Positions 8,068-17,569 of a stretch of DNA of 33,775 nucleotides are shown one piece after another (within the stretch, counting starts at the first letter, position 1; the number at the start of each line of letters is the position of its first letter). A program made the translations under genes and the position numbers. Source of the DNA: Betaproteobacteria bacterium (lineage in GTDB: Bacteria > Pseudomonadota > Gammaproteobacteria > Burkholderiales > SG8-39); NCBI GenBank assembly GCA_016234705.1, contig JACRAS010000031.1, forward strand, positions 1 through 33,775, given 5' to 3'. Under the pieces are notes generated by a model, which worked only from the letters and a program-made list of their open reading frames with translations, had not been told where the DNA came from and made no database searches.

Positions 8068-8964
8068 TTATACGCCTTTGTCGTTAGGATTCTTGAAGGC
8101 TTCCTTGATTGCGGGCGTCATCGGAAACTTCATATTGATGTCCTTGGGCGGAATCGGTTTGGTGAACCACTTGGCGTAAGTTTTGTTGATTTCCCCCGAT
8201 TTCATCACCCCGCCGACCGTCTTGTCCACCAGCGCCTTGAATTGCGGATCGTCCTTGCGCAGCATCATGCTGTAGGGCTCCTGGCGCAACGACTCCGGAA
8301 TAATTCTGTAATCGGAAGGATTCTTCGAATTGGCAATCTGGCCCGCGAGCAGGATGTCGTCCATCACAAAGGCCTCGGCGCGGTCATCGGCCAGCAGCAG
8401 GAAAGATTCGGCGTGGTCCTTGCCGTAGATCTCTTTTACCTCGATCTTCTCGGTTTTCTTGTACGCCTTGAGCAGCGGTACCGAAGTCGTGCCCGAGGTC
8501 GTGGAGATCGTCTTGCCGTTCAGGTCTGCCAATTTCTTGACCTTGGATTTCTTCTTTACCGCGGCCGTGACATTGATTACAAAATAGGTCGGGCCGAAGG
8601 ACACCTGCTCCTGCCGCTTCACCGAGTTGGTGGTCGAGCCGCATTCCATGTCGATGGTGCCGTTTTGCAGCAGCGGAATGCGGTTGCTCGAGGTGACCGG
8701 CTGCAGGTTCACCTTGAGCTTGGGCAGTTTCAGTTCCGCCTTGACCGCGTCGACGACCTTCAGGCACAGGTCCATGGCATAACCGATGGGTTGCTGCTTG
8801 TCGTCGAGATAGGAGAACGGAATCGAGGACTCGCGGTAACCGACCGTGAAGGCTCCGGTTTCCTTGACTTTCTTCAGGGTGCCGGTGAGTTCCTGCGCGC
8901 CAGCCGGCGCGATCAGAGCGGCCGACAGCAGCAGGGCAGTGGCGACTTGGACGTAGCGTTTCAT
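8068..8964 (-). CDS. gltI: Glutamate/aspartate periplasmic binding protein
   Basis: A 298-residue solute-binding protein of family 3. The signal peptide MKRYVQVATALLLSAALIAP ends near AGA-QE. The mature part shows YRESSIPFSYLDD near the N-terminus and ECGSTTNSVKRQEQVSFGPT, characteristic of GltI-type glutamate/aspartate binders. A good ribosome site (AAGGAG) precedes ATG 8964. It heads the gltIJKL cluster and has its own promoter at 9034-9062. Confidence 0.94.
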   Translation of the reverse strand: MKRYVQVATALLLSAALIAPAGAQELTGTLKKVKETGAFTVGYRESSIPFSYLDDKQQPIGYAMDLCLKVVDAVKAELKLPKLKVNLQPVTSSNRIPLLQNGTIDMECGSTTNSVKRQEQVSFGPTYFVINVTAAVKKKSKVKKLADLNGKTISTTSGTTSVPLLKAYKKTEKIEVKEIYGKDHAESFLLLADDRAEAFVMDDILLAGQIANSKNPSDYRIIPESLRQEPYSMMLRKDDPQFKALVDKTVGGVMKSGEINKTYAKWFTKPIPPKDINMKFPMTPAIKEAFKNPNDKGV

Positions 8965-9033
8965 GAAATACTCCTTATCTCGATTGAGGGCCCCGGCCTG
9001 GCGGGGCGCGGTTCGGGGCGGATTGTGCGGCCC

Positions 9034-9062
9034 ATTCTACTCATCAGGCCTGCTCTTGTCCA
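9034..9062 (-). promoter_or_regulatory. gltI promoter
   Basis: On the minus strand TGGACA (9057-9062), exactly 17 bp, and TAGAAT (9034-9039); each hexamer differs from consensus at one base. The predicted leader is about 60 bases. Confidence 0.65.
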
Positions 9063-9135
9063 AGCAGAGGCAGAACGCGATTTCCGTCGGGGGGGGATAA
9101 GCTGCCGGCCTGTTGTTTGCCTCATACGCTCTTGC

Positions 9136-10539
9136 CTAAGGCGCGCGATACGGCTTCCCCTCCCGGTACAGTTGCAGCCGCGCGCGCGCGCCATCGCCCT
9201 GTGTGCGCGCGAACTCGGCCGACTCCAGAGCGGCCTCCTGCCATTTGACCGCGTCTTCGAACTTGCCCGCCTCGGCGAGCGCGGCCGCATAGGTATCGAA
9301 CAGGCCTGGGACCTTCCAGCCGCTGAGGTTGCAGGCGCTGCGCGCCAGTTCCACTGCCCGCTTGCCGTCGCGCCACTCGGCCTGCTTTGATGTCGCCAGC
9401 AGCCAGGCAAGCTCGTTTAGCGCCACCGTGTCGCGCGCGTCGAATCGAATGGCCGCGTCGAAATCGGCCACGGCGCGATCAAGCTGATCGAGCTTCCGGT
9501 AGTTCATGCCGCGTTGGCGCAAGGCCGGGGCGAAATCCGGTTTCAGCCCGACCGCCTCGGTCATATCCTCGATAGCGCGTTGATAATCCCGTTTTCCTGC
9601 ATGGGCGAGGCCGCGGCTGTAATAGGCGTAGGCGTTCTTCGGGTTGATGCGTATCGCCTCGGTGTAGTCCCGGAGGGCTCGCTCGGGCTGGCCCGTCCTC
9701 GTATAGGCGTCGCCGCGGCCCTGATAGGCGAGCGCGTAGCGCGCATCGAGCCGGATCGCCTCGCTGTAGTCCTGGATCGAGCGCGCGTGATCACCGATCG
9801 CGGCGAACACGGCGGCGCGGCTCTGGTGCGCCTTCGCATCGCGCGGGTCGAGGCGTATCGCCTGATCCAGGTCATCGAGCGCGCGCTCGAACTGCCGCTG
9901 CCGGATGAGGGTTCTGCCGCGAAAAAAGTAGGCCTGCGCCTCGTTCGGGTTGATGCGGATGGCCTCGCCGTATTCCCGGATCGCCCGCTCGAGTTCGCCG
10001 GTCAGCTCGAAGCTACCGCCGCGCCTGAGGTAGGCGTTTGCGGACTGCGGATCCAGCGCGATTGCCTGGCTGAAGTCGGCGAGGGCGCGCTGATTCTGGC
10101 CGATCGCCTCGTAGGTGGCGCCGCGATTCACGTAGGCCGAGGCAGAGTTCGCGTCGATGCGGACCGACTCGTCCAGATCCTTCAGCGCGCGCTCGAACTG
10201 GCCCAGGCTCGCGTAGGCGGCGCCGCGGCGCTCGTAGGCCTGAGCCAGGCAGGGCTCGATTCCGATCGCCTGGGTGTAATCGAGGATCGCGCTCGTGTGC
10301 TCGCCCATGCGCTCATGCAACACGCCGTGGTCATAGTAATCATGCGCGCTGCGCGGTTGGCGCCGCAGAATCTGCTCGTAGTCCTTCACGGTCGGCTCGC
10401 GCGCCGGCGCGCGCGCGGCCGCGACCGGCGCCGAAGGCGGCCCGGCGCAGCGGATCTGCGCTAGTTGCGCCCGGGCGGCGCCCGCGACGAGGCAGGTGCC
10501 CAGCAGTAAAGCTCTACTCCATGTGCGTCTGGAGATCAT
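9136..10539 (-). CDS. Exported tetratricopeptide-repeat protein
   Basis: A 467-residue protein with a signal peptide (RALLLGTCLVAGAARAQ) followed by nine consecutive canonical 34-residue TPRs, each of the type AY..RG.....G...RAL.D...AI.ID., and one or two degenerate repeats before the C-terminus. TPR superhelices bind protein partners, here in the periplasm or at the membrane; no enzymatic domain is visible. I prefer ATG 10539 (MISRRTW), which starts the signal peptide cleanly, over the GTG-type start at 10563; neither has a strong ribosome site. The gene stands alone, and neighbours give no clue to its partner. Confidence 0.85.
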   Translation of the reverse strand: MISRRTWSRALLLGTCLVAGAARAQLAQIRCAGPPSAPVAAARAPAREPTVKDYEQILRRQPRSAHDYYDHGVLHERMGEHTSAILDYTQAIGIEPCLAQAYERRGAAYASLGQFERALKDLDESVRIDANSASAYVNRGATYEAIGQNQRALADFSQAIALDPQSANAYLRRGGSFELTGELERAIREYGEAIRINPNEAQAYFFRGRTLIRQRQFERALDDLDQAIRLDPRDAKAHQSRAAVFAAIGDHARSIQDYSEAIRLDARYALAYQGRGDAYTRTGQPERALRDYTEAIRINPKNAYAYYSRGLAHAGKRDYQRAIEDMTEAVGLKPDFAPALRQRGMNYRKLDQLDRAVADFDAAIRFDARDTVALNELAWLLATSKQAEWRDGKRAVELARSACNLSGWKVPGLFDTYAAALAEAGKFEDAVKWQEAALESAEFARTQGDGARARLQLYREGKPYRAP

Positions 10540-10631
10540 GACCGGATAACGATGCCCATTCACAATGCCCTGCGGGCGATTACTATATCAGTACAACCCT
10601 GACGCGCTGATTTGGCGCTGATTTGGCGTAG

Positions 10632-10675
10632 TTTACGTACGCATCCGGATGTCCTACAATGCGGTCCTACATTGT
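10632..10675 (+). promoter_or_regulatory. Promoter and operator of the RHH-PIN pair
   Basis: TTTACG (10632-10637), 17 bp and TACAAT (10655-10660) form a good sigma-70 promoter. An inverted repeat ACAATG-N8-CATTGT (10656-10675) overlaps the -10 box, and TCCTACA occurs twice in the same stretch (10652, 10665). Ribbon-helix-helix antitoxins bind such short repeats, so autorepression is likely. An 11-bp tandem repeat (GCGCTGATTTG, twice) lies just upstream at 10604-10625. Confidence 0.6.
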
Positions 10676-10686
10676 TTGAGGCCGAC

Positions 10687-10983
10687 ATGCCGACCAGCGT
10701 ACGACTCGACATCAAGACCGAACAAACGCTCGCGCGCCTGGCTCGCAAGAAAGGCACGAGCAAGTCCGCGGTGCTGCGCGAAGCGGTGGATTGCCTTGCA
10801 CAACAAGCGCTACATGCGCAAGCGAGCGGCGGCCTGTTTGCGCGTGCCGAGGATCTGCTGGGCTGCGTTTCCGGCGGGGCGGCAGACCTGTCCATGCGAA
10901 CCGGCGCCGGATTTCGCCGTTTGCTGGCGCAGAAGAAGCGGCGCGCGGAAAGGCCTGAAAAACCGCGAGGTTTGCCGGATTGA
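10687..10983 (+). CDS. Ribbon-helix-helix antitoxin
   Basis: A 98-residue protein whose first ~45 residues (MPTSVRLDIKTEQTLARLAR, then KKGTSKSAVLREAVDCL) have the strand-helix-helix pattern of CopG/Arc-type repressors. The C-terminal half is basic and unstructured-looking, as in antitoxin tails that wrap the toxin. ATG 10687 was chosen because it begins the RHH strand; the upstream extension of the frame reads through the promoter. It lies 22 bp before a PIN-domain toxin and presumably represses the pair and neutralises the RNase. Confidence 0.85.
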   Translation: MPTSVRLDIKTEQTLARLARKKGTSKSAVLREAVDCLAQQALHAQASGGLFARAEDLLGCVSGGAADLSMRTGAGFRRLLAQKKRRAERPEKPRGLPD

Positions 10984-11005
10984 GTAAAGCGCAGCATTAA
11001 TCGCC

Positions 11006-11416
11006 GTGATTCTGGTCGATGCGGGCCCGCTGGTTGCCCTGATACACGCCGACGATCGCCATCATGAACGCTGTGTCAAGGTGCTGCAAGCGCTGCACGA
11101 GCCGCTCGCGACGGTGTGGCCGGCGTACACGGAAGCCATGTATCTCCTCGGCTTTTCCTGGCGCGCCCAGGATGCGCTGTGGGAACTGGTGGAACGCAAT
11201 GTGATCAGCCTCATCGAGCTCGAAACTCGCGACCATCGCCGCGTGCGCGAGCTGATGAAGAAATACCGCGATCTGCCCATGGATCTTGCCGACGCGGCGC
11301 TCGTCGCCGTGGCCGAGCGCGAACGCATCGCGCGGGTGTTCACCCTGGACCGTCGCGACTTTGGGGTCTATCGGCCGGGCCATGGCGGACGGTTTCAAAT
11401 CATCCCCGAAGCGTAA
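11006..11416 (+). CDS. PIN-domain ribonuclease toxin (VapC family)
   Basis: A 136-residue PIN domain. Metal-binding acids are present: D5 (VDAGPL), E in YTEAMYLL, D in MDLADAALVAVAE and D in TLDRRDFGVYR. VapC toxins cleave structured RNAs such as tRNA or rRNA. It starts with GTG 11006, 22 bp after the RHH antitoxin gene, in the same operon. The sequence resembles the PIN branch paired with RHH rather than AbrB partners. Confidence 0.88.
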   Translation: MILVDAGPLVALIHADDRHHERCVKVLQALHEPLATVWPAYTEAMYLLGFSWRAQDALWELVERNVISLIELETRDHRRVRELMKKYRDLPMDLADAALVAVAERERIARVFTLDRRDFGVYRPGHGGRFQIIPEA

Positions 11417-11750
11417 GCGGATCGGTGTAGCCCTGCCGATAGCCAGGCGAAGCGCATCGCCCATGCGCGCAACGGCATACCGATTGCAGTGAGAATCGGA
11501 ACGAATGCGCCGGCCGTCATTGCGCCGATTTTACCCGTGCCGCCGGTTTCCGTGGCGCTCGCCGGGTGCAGCGCGGCGTCCTGCGATGCGCCCCCGCCGT
11601 AGGCGTTGGTTCAAGGGGTCTGCATTTCGTCTGGCAGTCGCGGCGTAACCGGCATCGTGCGACTGCTCTCCAGGTACGAGTGCTGTTCCCCGGAACAGAC
11701 CGCAGCTTCAATCAAGACAAGTAGCGCGCCATTTCGACGCCGCGCTATCG
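11417..11750. other. Intergenic stretch between two TA operons
   Basis: About 330 bp between the convergent PIN genes. Short open frames are present but none has a recognisable motif or a ribosome site, and I see no strong hairpin. Confidence 0.5.
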
Positions 11751-12173
11751 TCAGGTCGGCGCCAATCCGGCGCTTGGGTCCAGCAGTTTGAGACGATTGA
11801 AACATTCGCGGTAGAAGGCGCGATCGCGGCTCAAGAGTCGATCACATTGTTCCATCGCGTGGGCGCCGACGAGAAAATCCGCCACCACGCGCCCGCGTTT
11901 TCCGCCGCGGGTGCGATATCCCCGCCAGGCCCGCGCAGCCGCGCGAACCGTGAGTTCGTTCGCAGACGAAAAACCGACACCGAGGGTCTTCATGGCTTCC
12001 TCGAACGCGGTCGCCGAGGAAAATGCCGCGGCGGCCTCCACCCAAACCACCTCGCAGGCGACGATCGCGCCTTCGGCGAGGCAGCGTCTGAGCGCACGCG
12101 CCGAAGCTTCGCCGAATTTTGCGTCGGCGCCGAAGACATCCAGCAGGACGCTGGTGTCGATAGCTGTGATCAA
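11751..12173 (-). CDS. vapC: VapC-type PIN toxin
   Basis: A 140-residue PIN-domain protein: AIDTSVLLDVF gives the first Asp, VVWVEAAAAF the Glu, and VADFLVGAHAME and LSRDRAFYRE the remaining acids, so the active site looks complete. Its likely start is TTG 12173, overlapping the antitoxin stop (TTGA), a coupling typical of vapBC. It is the second gene of a pair read on the minus strand. Confidence 0.9.
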   Translation of the reverse strand: MITAIDTSVLLDVFGADAKFGEASARALRRCLAEGAIVACEVVWVEAAAAFSSATAFEEAMKTLGVGFSSANELTVRAAARAWRGYRTRGGKRGRVVADFLVGAHAMEQCDRLLSRDRAFYRECFNRLKLLDPSAGLAPT

Positions 12174-12391
12174 GGCTTGCCGCGCAGTTGCTCGATCAAG
12201 CGGTCGCTCGAGAGGCCGCGCCCGAGGCAGCCGTAGGCACGTGTCACCGGATCGTCAGCGTTCAGTTTCTTCACGATCAACTTGCCTTTTTCCGCACTGA
12301 AGGTGAGCACCGTCCCTGCTTGAATGCCGAGTTTGTCGCGCAATTCCTTGGGTATTGTCACCTGTCCGCGTTCCGCAACCGTCGCTTTCAT
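12170..12391 (-). CDS. vapB: AbrB/MazE-type antitoxin (VapB)
   Basis: A 73-residue swapped-hairpin AbrB DNA-binding domain (VAERGQVTIPKELRDKLGIQ, then GTVLTFSAEKGKLIVKK) followed by a short tail that should block the PIN toxin downstream. ATG 12391 begins the domain. A 10-bp inverted repeat just upstream overlaps its promoter. Confidence 0.9.
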   Translation of the reverse strand: MKATVAERGQVTIPKELRDKLGIQAGTVLTFSAEKGKLIVKKLNADDPVTRAYGCLGRGLSSDRLIEQLRGKP

Positions 12392-12414
12392 CGATGCCCC
12401 TCAAACCATGATTG

Positions 12415-12452
12415 GCGAAGTATGAATAATAATCCATGTATCCATACTTCGC
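12415..12452 (-). promoter_or_regulatory. vapBC promoter and operator
   Basis: GCGAAGTATG (12415-12424) and CATACTTCGC (12443-12452) form a perfect inverted repeat with 10-bp arms and an 18-bp spacer. On the minus strand a promoter TTGCGA-N17-TATTAT lies within it, the arms covering the -35 box and the stretch after the -10 box. Widely spaced arms fit binding by two VapB dimers of one VapBC octamer. Confidence 0.7.
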
Positions 12453-12495
12453 AATGCGTGATCTAGAAAATCGTCGGAACTTAGGGGCCGGTGCC

Positions 12496-12689
12496 TCAGC
12501 GCTTTTTCCGCTTGGCCCGCCCCAGCAGAGTCCAGCGCAAACCGGCAAAGCGGCCGAAGTCGCTGTCAAACGTGCCGAGTTCTGCTCCGTGCTTGATGGC
12601 CAGTGCCGCAAGGTGGGCATCGGATACCAGGTTGTCCCCGACACCCGGTTTACCGCTTACAGCAGCACGTTGGCATCGTGGCATCTCAT
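12496..12689 (-). pseudogene. Remnant of a third vapC (PIN) gene
   Basis: The C-terminal part DNLVSDAHLAALAIKHGAEL, followed by FDSDFGRFAGLRW, is unmistakably the end of a PIN toxin. The N-terminal hallmark DANVLL is also present (minus strand, 12660-12677), in another frame, followed by TAA where homologues have Tyr (DANVLL-stop-AVNR). About 60-70 central residues are missing between the two parts. The gene is therefore dead through a nonsense codon, a frame change and an internal deletion. It begins 8 bp after the uvrA stop. Confidence 0.8.
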
Positions 12690-12696
12690 GCGGCTG

Positions 12697-15621
12697 TCAC
12701 GTTCGTCTGGTCTTCGCCAGGATTTCCTGGTCCTCCAAGTCGGCGGATAGCGAGAGCGCCTTGGTCAAGTCGATCCGGCTGCGCCCCAACGAATGCGCCG
12801 CTTTCCTCTTCCCCAGCACGTGCTTGAGATACTGCCCGGTGTAGCTCGCCGGGTTCTCGGCCACGTCCTCGGGCGTGCCTTGGGCGATGATGCGGCCGCC
12901 GCCGTCGCCGCCCTCGGGGCCGAGGTCGATGATCCAGTCCGCGGTCTTGATTACATCGAGATTGTGCTCGATCACTACCACGCTGTTGCCATGGTCGCGC
13001 AGCCGGTGCAGCACGTGCAGCAGCAGGTCGATGTCCTGAAAATGCAGCCCGGTGGTGGGCTCGTCCAGGATGTAGAGCGTGCGTCCGATATCGCGCTTCG
13101 ACAGCTCCAGCGACAGCTTCACCCGCTGCGCCTCGCCGCCGGAGAGCGTGGTCGCCGACTGGCCGAGTTGGACATAGCCCAGGCCGACATCGAGCAGGGT
13201 GGCGAGCTTGCGCGCCACGATGGGCACGGCGCTGAAGAACCCGTGCGCCTGCTCCACCGTCATTTTCAGCACTTCGTGTACGTTCTTGCCCTTGTACTGC
13301 ACCTCCAGCGTTTCGCGGTTGTAGCGCTTGCCGTGGCAGACGTCGCAAGGCACGTAGATGTCGGGCAGGAAGTGCATTTCCACCTTGAGCACGCCGTCGC
13401 CCTGGCAGGCCTCGCAGCGCCCGCCCTTGACGTTGAAGGAGAATCGCCCCGGCCCGTAACCGCGCTCGCGCGCCGCGGGCACGCCCGCGAACAGTTCGCG
13501 GATGGGCGTGAATAGGCCGGTGTAAGTGGCCGGATTGGAACGCGGCGTGCGCCCGATCGGGCTCTGGTCGACGCTGATCACCTTGTCGAAGAATTCCAGT
13601 CCGCTGACCGATTCGTGCGGGGCGGGTTCGCTGCTGCCGCGGTAAAGGTGCTGGGCCGCGGCCTGGTAGAGGGTGTCGTTCACCAGCGTCGATTTGCCCG
13701 AGCCGGACACGCCGGTCACGCATACGAACAGGCCCAGCGGCAGCTCCAGGTCCACGCTCTTCAAGTTGTTGCCGCTGGCGCCGCGTAGCCGCAGCACCCG
13801 CGCCTTGTCGTAGCGGTGGCGGCGTTTGGGGCTGGCAATTTCGACACGCCCGGCGAGATACTTCCCGGTGAGCGAGGCGGGGTTTTGCATGATTTGCTGT
13901 GGCGTGCCCTCGGCCACCAGCTTGCCGCCGTGCTCGCCCGCGCCCGGGCCCATGTCGACCACGTGGTCTGCCGCAAGGATCGCCTCTTCGTCGTGCTCGA
14001 CCACGATCACCGTGTTGCCGAGGTCGCGCAAGTGCTTGAGCGTCGCGAGCAGCCGAGCGTTGTCGCGCTGGTGCAAGCCGATAGAGGGCTCGTCCAGCAC
14101 GTACATGACGCCGGTGAGGCCGGATCCGATCTGGCTCGCGAGCCGTATTCTTTGCGCTTCGCCGCCGGAGAGCGAGTCGGCGGGGCGGTCGAGCGAAAGA
14201 TAATCCAAGCCCACGTTATTGAGGAAGGACAGGCGCGAGGCGATTTCCTTCACGATCCGGTCTGCGATCGCCGCCTTGTGGCCGGGCAGCTTCAGAGCCT
14301 GGAAAAACGCGAGGCCGCGCTTGAGCGGCATGGCGCTTACCTGGAAAATCGCCAGGTCGGCGATCCTGACGTTGCGCGCCTCGGTGCGCAGGCGCGTACC
14401 GCCGCAGGCCGGGCAGGGCTTGCTGTTCAGGTATTTCGCCAGTTCCTCGCGCACCACGATGGAATCGGTCTCGCGGTAGCGGCGCGCGAGGTTCGGGATC
14501 ACCCCTTCGAAGTCGTGCTCGCGCACCACGGTGCGGCCGCGTTCGCTCAGGTAGGAGAAGGCGATTTTTTCCTTGCTGCCGTAGAGCACGGTGTTCTGCG
14601 CCGTTTGCGATAACTGGTCGAACGCCGCCTCGACCTCGAAGCCGAAGTGCGCGGCGAGGCTGGTGAGCATCTGGAAGTAGAACTGGTTGCGCCGGTCCCA
14701 GCCCTTGATCGCGCCGCTGGCAAGACTCAAATGCGGATGCGCCACCACGCGGCGCGGATCGAAGAACTCGATCGCGCCCAGGCCGTCGCAGTCCGGGCAG
14801 GCGCCCAGGGGATTGTTGAATGAGAACAGGCGCGGTTCCAGCTCGGCCAGGGAATAACTGCACGCCGGGCAGGCGAACTTGGCCGAGAACAGGTGCTCCT
14901 TGCCCGAGTCCATTTCCACGGCGATGGCGCGGCCATCGGCGTGACGCAGCGCGGTCTCGAAGGATTCGGCCAGGCGCTGCTTCAGCTCCGGCCTGACTTT
15001 GAGCCGGTCGACCACCACGTCGGTGCTGTGCTTGACGTTTTTGGAGAGCTTGGGCAGCGTGTCGCTGTCGTAGATCTTGCCGTCCACGCGCAGGCGCACG
15101 AAGCCCTGCGCGCGCAGCTCGGCGAACAGATCGGCCTGCTCGCCCTTTCTTCCGGCGACGACGGGCGCGAGGATCATCAGCCTCGCGTCCTCGGGCAGCG
15201 CGAGCACGTGATCGACCATTTGCGCCACCGACTGCGCTTCCAGCGGCAGGGCGTGCTCGGGGCAGTAGGGCGTGCCGACGCGCGCGTACAGCAGGCGCAG
15301 GTAGTCGTGGATCTCGGTCACCGTGCCGACGGTGGAACGCGGGTTGTGGCTGGTGGCTTTTTGCTCGATCGCGATCGCGGGCGACAGTCCCTCGATGAGA
15401 TCGACATCGGGCTTTTCCATGAGCTGCAGGAATTGCCGCGCGTACGCGGACAGCGATTCCACGTAGCGTCGCTGGCCTTCGGCGTAGAGCGTGTCGAATG
15501 CGAGCGAGGACTTGCCCGAGCCCGACAGCCCGGTGATCACGATCAGCCGGTTGCGCGGCAGGTCGAGATTGAGGTTCTTCAGATTGTGCGTGCGTGCGCC
15601 GCGAATCCTGATTTGGTCCAT
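12697..15621 (-). CDS. uvrA: Excinuclease ABC subunit A
   Basis: UvrA (974 residues) is the DNA-damage sensor of nucleotide excision repair and loads UvrB. Two ABC modules are complete: Walker [10 protein letters not shown] (31-39) and GVSGSGKST, signatures LSGGEAQR twice, and [11 protein letters not shown] / [11 protein letters not shown]. Zinc-binding CxxC pairs are visible (CPACSYS, CPDCDG, CPACGG, CEACQG, CDVC). Compared with the usual ~940 residues there is a ~38-residue tail after YLKHVL, ending [12 protein letters not shown], directly before the vapC remnant; it may be acquired. No LexA-type box is obvious upstream. Confidence 0.97.
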   Translation of the reverse strand: MDQIRIRGARTHNLKNLNLDLPRNRLIVITGLSGSGKSSLAFDTLYAEGQRRYVESLSAYARQFLQLMEKPDVDLIEGLSPAIAIEQKATSHNPRSTVGTVTEIHDYLRLLYARVGTPYCPEHALPLEAQSVAQMVDHVLALPEDARLMILAPVVAGRKGEQADLFAELRAQGFVRLRVDGKIYDSDTLPKLSKNVKHSTDVVVDRLKVRPELKQRLAESFETALRHADGRAIAVEMDSGKEHLFSAKFACPACSYSLAELEPRLFSFNNPLGACPDCDGLGAIEFFDPRRVVAHPHLSLASGAIKGWDRRNQFYFQMLTSLAAHFGFEVEAAFDQLSQTAQNTVLYGSKEKIAFSYLSERGRTVVREHDFEGVIPNLARRYRETDSIVVREELAKYLNSKPCPACGGTRLRTEARNVRIADLAIFQVSAMPLKRGLAFFQALKLPGHKAAIADRIVKEIASRLSFLNNVGLDYLSLDRPADSLSGGEAQRIRLASQIGSGLTGVMYVLDEPSIGLHQRDNARLLATLKHLRDLGNTVIVVEHDEEAILAADHVVDMGPGAGEHGGKLVAEGTPQQIMQNPASLTGKYLAGRVEIASPKRRHRYDKARVLRLRGASGNNLKSVDLELPLGLFVCVTGVSGSGKSTLVNDTLYQAAAQHLYRGSSEPAPHESVSGLEFFDKVISVDQSPIGRTPRSNPATYTGLFTPIRELFAGVPAARERGYGPGRFSFNVKGGRCEACQGDGVLKVEMHFLPDIYVPCDVCHGKRYNRETLEVQYKGKNVHEVLKMTVEQAHGFFSAVPIVARKLATLLDVGLGYVQLGQSATTLSGGEAQRVKLSLELSKRDIGRTLYILDEPTTGLHFQDIDLLLHVLHRLRDHGNSVVVIEHNLDVIKTADWIIDLGPEGGDGGGRIIAQGTPEDVAENPASYTGQYLKHVLGKRKAAHSLGRSRIDLTKALSLSADLEDQEILAKTRRT

Positions 15622-15694
15622 GGCTTGGGCACTGGCCGGAGATACAAACCTGCTAATATACGAGATTACCCCGCCACTGCGCTACTGCCACCTT
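15622..15694. promoter_or_regulatory. Divergent uvrA / MFS promoter region
   Basis: The 73 bp between the two start codons must hold both promoters. The A+T-rich core TGCTAATATACGAG (15651-15664) offers TATATT toward uvrA and TAATAT toward the MFS gene, so the two -10 elements may overlap. Confidence 0.4.
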
Positions 15695-16951
15695 ATGTCG
15701 TCCGTTACTTCCAGCCGCATGTCGCCCCTGGAAATTCGCGCAAGTCTTTCTCTTGCCTCGATTTTTGCCCTAAGGATGCTGGGCCTGTTTCTGATCCTGC
15801 CGGTGTTCGCGGTGCATGCGATGCACCTGAAAGGCGGCGGCGACCACACCCTGGTGGGCATTGCGCTGGGCGCCTATGGTCTGACCCAGGGCGTGCTGCA
15901 GATCCCTTACGGCATGGCCTCCGATCGCTATGGCCGGAAGCGCATCATCATCCTGGGCCTGGTGCTGTTCGCGCTGGGCAGCTTCATCGCCGCCATTGGG
16001 GACGACATCTACGTGATCATCGCCGGCCGGGCGGTACAGGGCGCGGGCGCGATCGCCGCGCCGGTGATGGCGTTTCTCTCGGACCTGACGCGCGAGCAGC
16101 ACCGCACCAAGGCGATGGCGCTGGTGGGTTCGAGCATCGGTCTGATGTTCGCCCTGTCCCTGGTCGGCTCGCCCCTGCTCTACCGCCACATCGGCATGGG
16201 CGGCATCTTTGCTCTCACCGGTCTGCTTGCCCTCGCGGCGATCTGGGTGGTGGTGGTCGTGGTGCCCGAAGAGGCCTTGGTGATAATCGAGGCCGAAGAG
16301 CACGTTGAACCTGCCCGCCTGGGGGACATGCTCAGAAACCCGGACCTGCTGCGGCTCAACTTCGGCATTTTCTCGCTGCACGTGGTGCAGATGGCGATTT
16401 TCGTGGTGGTGCCGCTCGCCCTGGTCGCCGCGGGCGGACTCTCGGTGGATCAGCACTGGAAAGTCTATCTGCCTGTGGTGCTGGCCTCTTTCGTGCTGAT
16501 GCTGCCGCCAATTTTGTACGCCGAGAAAAAGGACAACGTAAAGCCGGTGTTCCTCGCCAGCATTGCGCTGATGGCGCTGGTGCAACTGGGCTTCGTGTTC
16601 GCGCTGAATAATTTCACCGCGCTTGTCATCCTGCTGCTGGGTTTCTTCGTTGCTTTCAATATACTTGAGGCGAGCCTGCCGTCGCTGGTATCGCGCACGG
16701 CGCCGGGGCGCGCCAAAGGTACGGCCATGGGCGTGTACAACACGACGCAGGCATTGGGCCTGTTCGTCGGCGGCGCCGCGGGCGGCTGGCTGATGCAGCA
16801 TCAGGGGCAGGCGCCGGTGTTCGTATTCGGCGTGGCGCTGATTGCGTTGTGGGGGCTTAGCGCCGCGGGCATGCGTGTGCCGCAGCGCGCGCGCGAACGC
16901 GGCGTGGACACGGTCGGAAGCGCGGCGCTGGGCGACGGGGCGGTCAGGTAG
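15695..16951 (+). CDS. MFS transporter (YajR-like)
   Basis: A 418-residue major-facilitator transporter with about twelve membrane segments. MFS motif A is [11 protein letters not shown] after helix 2. The N-terminus ([20 protein letters not shown]) and central part resemble the YajR/drug:H+ antiporter branch, but the C-terminal ferredoxin-like domain of E. coli YajR is absent. ATG 15695 or 15719 ([10 protein letters not shown]) could start it. Standing between uvrA and ssb is its usual place in betaproteobacteria as I remember it. The substrate is unknown. Confidence 0.88.
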   Translation: MSSVTSSRMSPLEIRASLSLASIFALRMLGLFLILPVFAVHAMHLKGGGDHTLVGIALGAYGLTQGVLQIPYGMASDRYGRKRIIILGLVLFALGSFIAAIGDDIYVIIAGRAVQGAGAIAAPVMAFLSDLTREQHRTKAMALVGSSIGLMFALSLVGSPLLYRHIGMGGIFALTGLLALAAIWVVVVVVPEEALVIIEAEEHVEPARLGDMLRNPDLLRLNFGIFSLHVVQMAIFVVVPLALVAAGGLSVDQHWKVYLPVVLASFVLMLPPILYAEKKDNVKPVFLASIALMALVQLGFVFALNNFTALVILLLGFFVAFNILEASLPSLVSRTAPGRAKGTAMGVYNTTQALGLFVGGAAGGWLMQHQGQAPVFVFGVALIALWGLSAAGMRVPQRARERGVDTVGSAALGDGAVR

Positions 16952-16983
16952 CACTGGATAGAAAACCAAAGAGGAGAGTTGAA

Positions 16984-17433
16984 ATGGCATCGATCAACAA
17001 AGTGATACTTATAGGCAATCTGGGACGCGATCCCGAAACCCGCTTCCTGCCCAGTGGCAGCGCGGTCGCCAACATCTCCATTGCGACCACGGACACCTGG
17101 AAAGACAAGACCTCGGGCGAGAAGAAGGAAGCGACGGAGTGGCACCGCGTCGTCTTCTTCGGGCGTCTGGCGGAAATCGTCGGCGAGTACCTGAAGAAGG
17201 GCAGCCAGATCTACGTCGAAGGCCGCCTCCAGACCCGCAAGTACGAGAAGGACGGCCAGGATCACTACAGCACCGAGATCATTGCGGACACCATGAAAAT
17301 GCTCGGCTCCCGCAGTGGCATGGGTGGAGGGGAACCGCGCGAGACGCGCGAAACGGCCGCGGCGGGAGAATCCAGGCCAGCGAAAAAACCCGCCGGCCAG
17401 CTTCAGGACATGGACGACGATATTCCCTTCTGA
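16984..17433 (+). CDS. ssb: Single-stranded DNA-binding protein
   Basis: SSB of 149 residues. An OB-fold covers residues 1-110 ([29 protein letters not shown]), followed by a Gly/Pro/Lys-rich linker and the acidic tip DDDIPF, which recruits repair and replication partners. AAAGAGGAGAG at 16970-16980 is a good ribosome site. The linker is shorter than in E. coli SSB (178 residues). It follows the MFS gene by 32 bp and may be co-transcribed, although ssb usually also has its own promoter. Confidence 0.97.
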   Translation: MASINKVILIGNLGRDPETRFLPSGSAVANISIATTDTWKDKTSGEKKEATEWHRVVFFGRLAEIVGEYLKKGSQIYVEGRLQTRKYEKDGQDHYSTEIIADTMKMLGSRSGMGGGEPRETRETAAAGESRPAKKPAGQLQDMDDDIPF

Positions 17434-17535
17434 TGTTTGCGTGAAGGTGGGACGAGACCCGTATTTGCCCGCCTAGTCCCTTGAAAAGGCAGGGTTTGCC
17501 CATAGATAGTCCATGGGGAGGCTCTGCTTTTCCGC

Positions 17536-17541
17536 TATAAT
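17536..17541 (+). promoter_or_regulatory. -10 box for the fmdB-DUF502 operon
   Basis: A perfect TATAAT stands 28 bases before the GTG start of the zinc-ribbon gene. No good -35 hexamer is seen at 16-18 bp, so the promoter may need an activator or be weak. Confidence 0.5.
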
Positions 17542-17569
17542 TCACCTCTTTTGCTGATTGGAGGCCATC

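Noticed and set aside
9136..10539. Regular ~102-bp periodicity that might suggest a repeat array
   Set aside because: It follows from nine 34-residue TPR motifs; there are no identical spacered repeats and no CRISPR.
15622..15694. Possible LexA/SOS box before uvrA
   Set aside because: No CTG-N10-CAG palindrome with acceptable symmetry is present.
14893..16308. 471-codon open frame on the plus strand
   Set aside because: It overlaps uvrA antisense and the MFS gene in another frame; no domain is recognisable.
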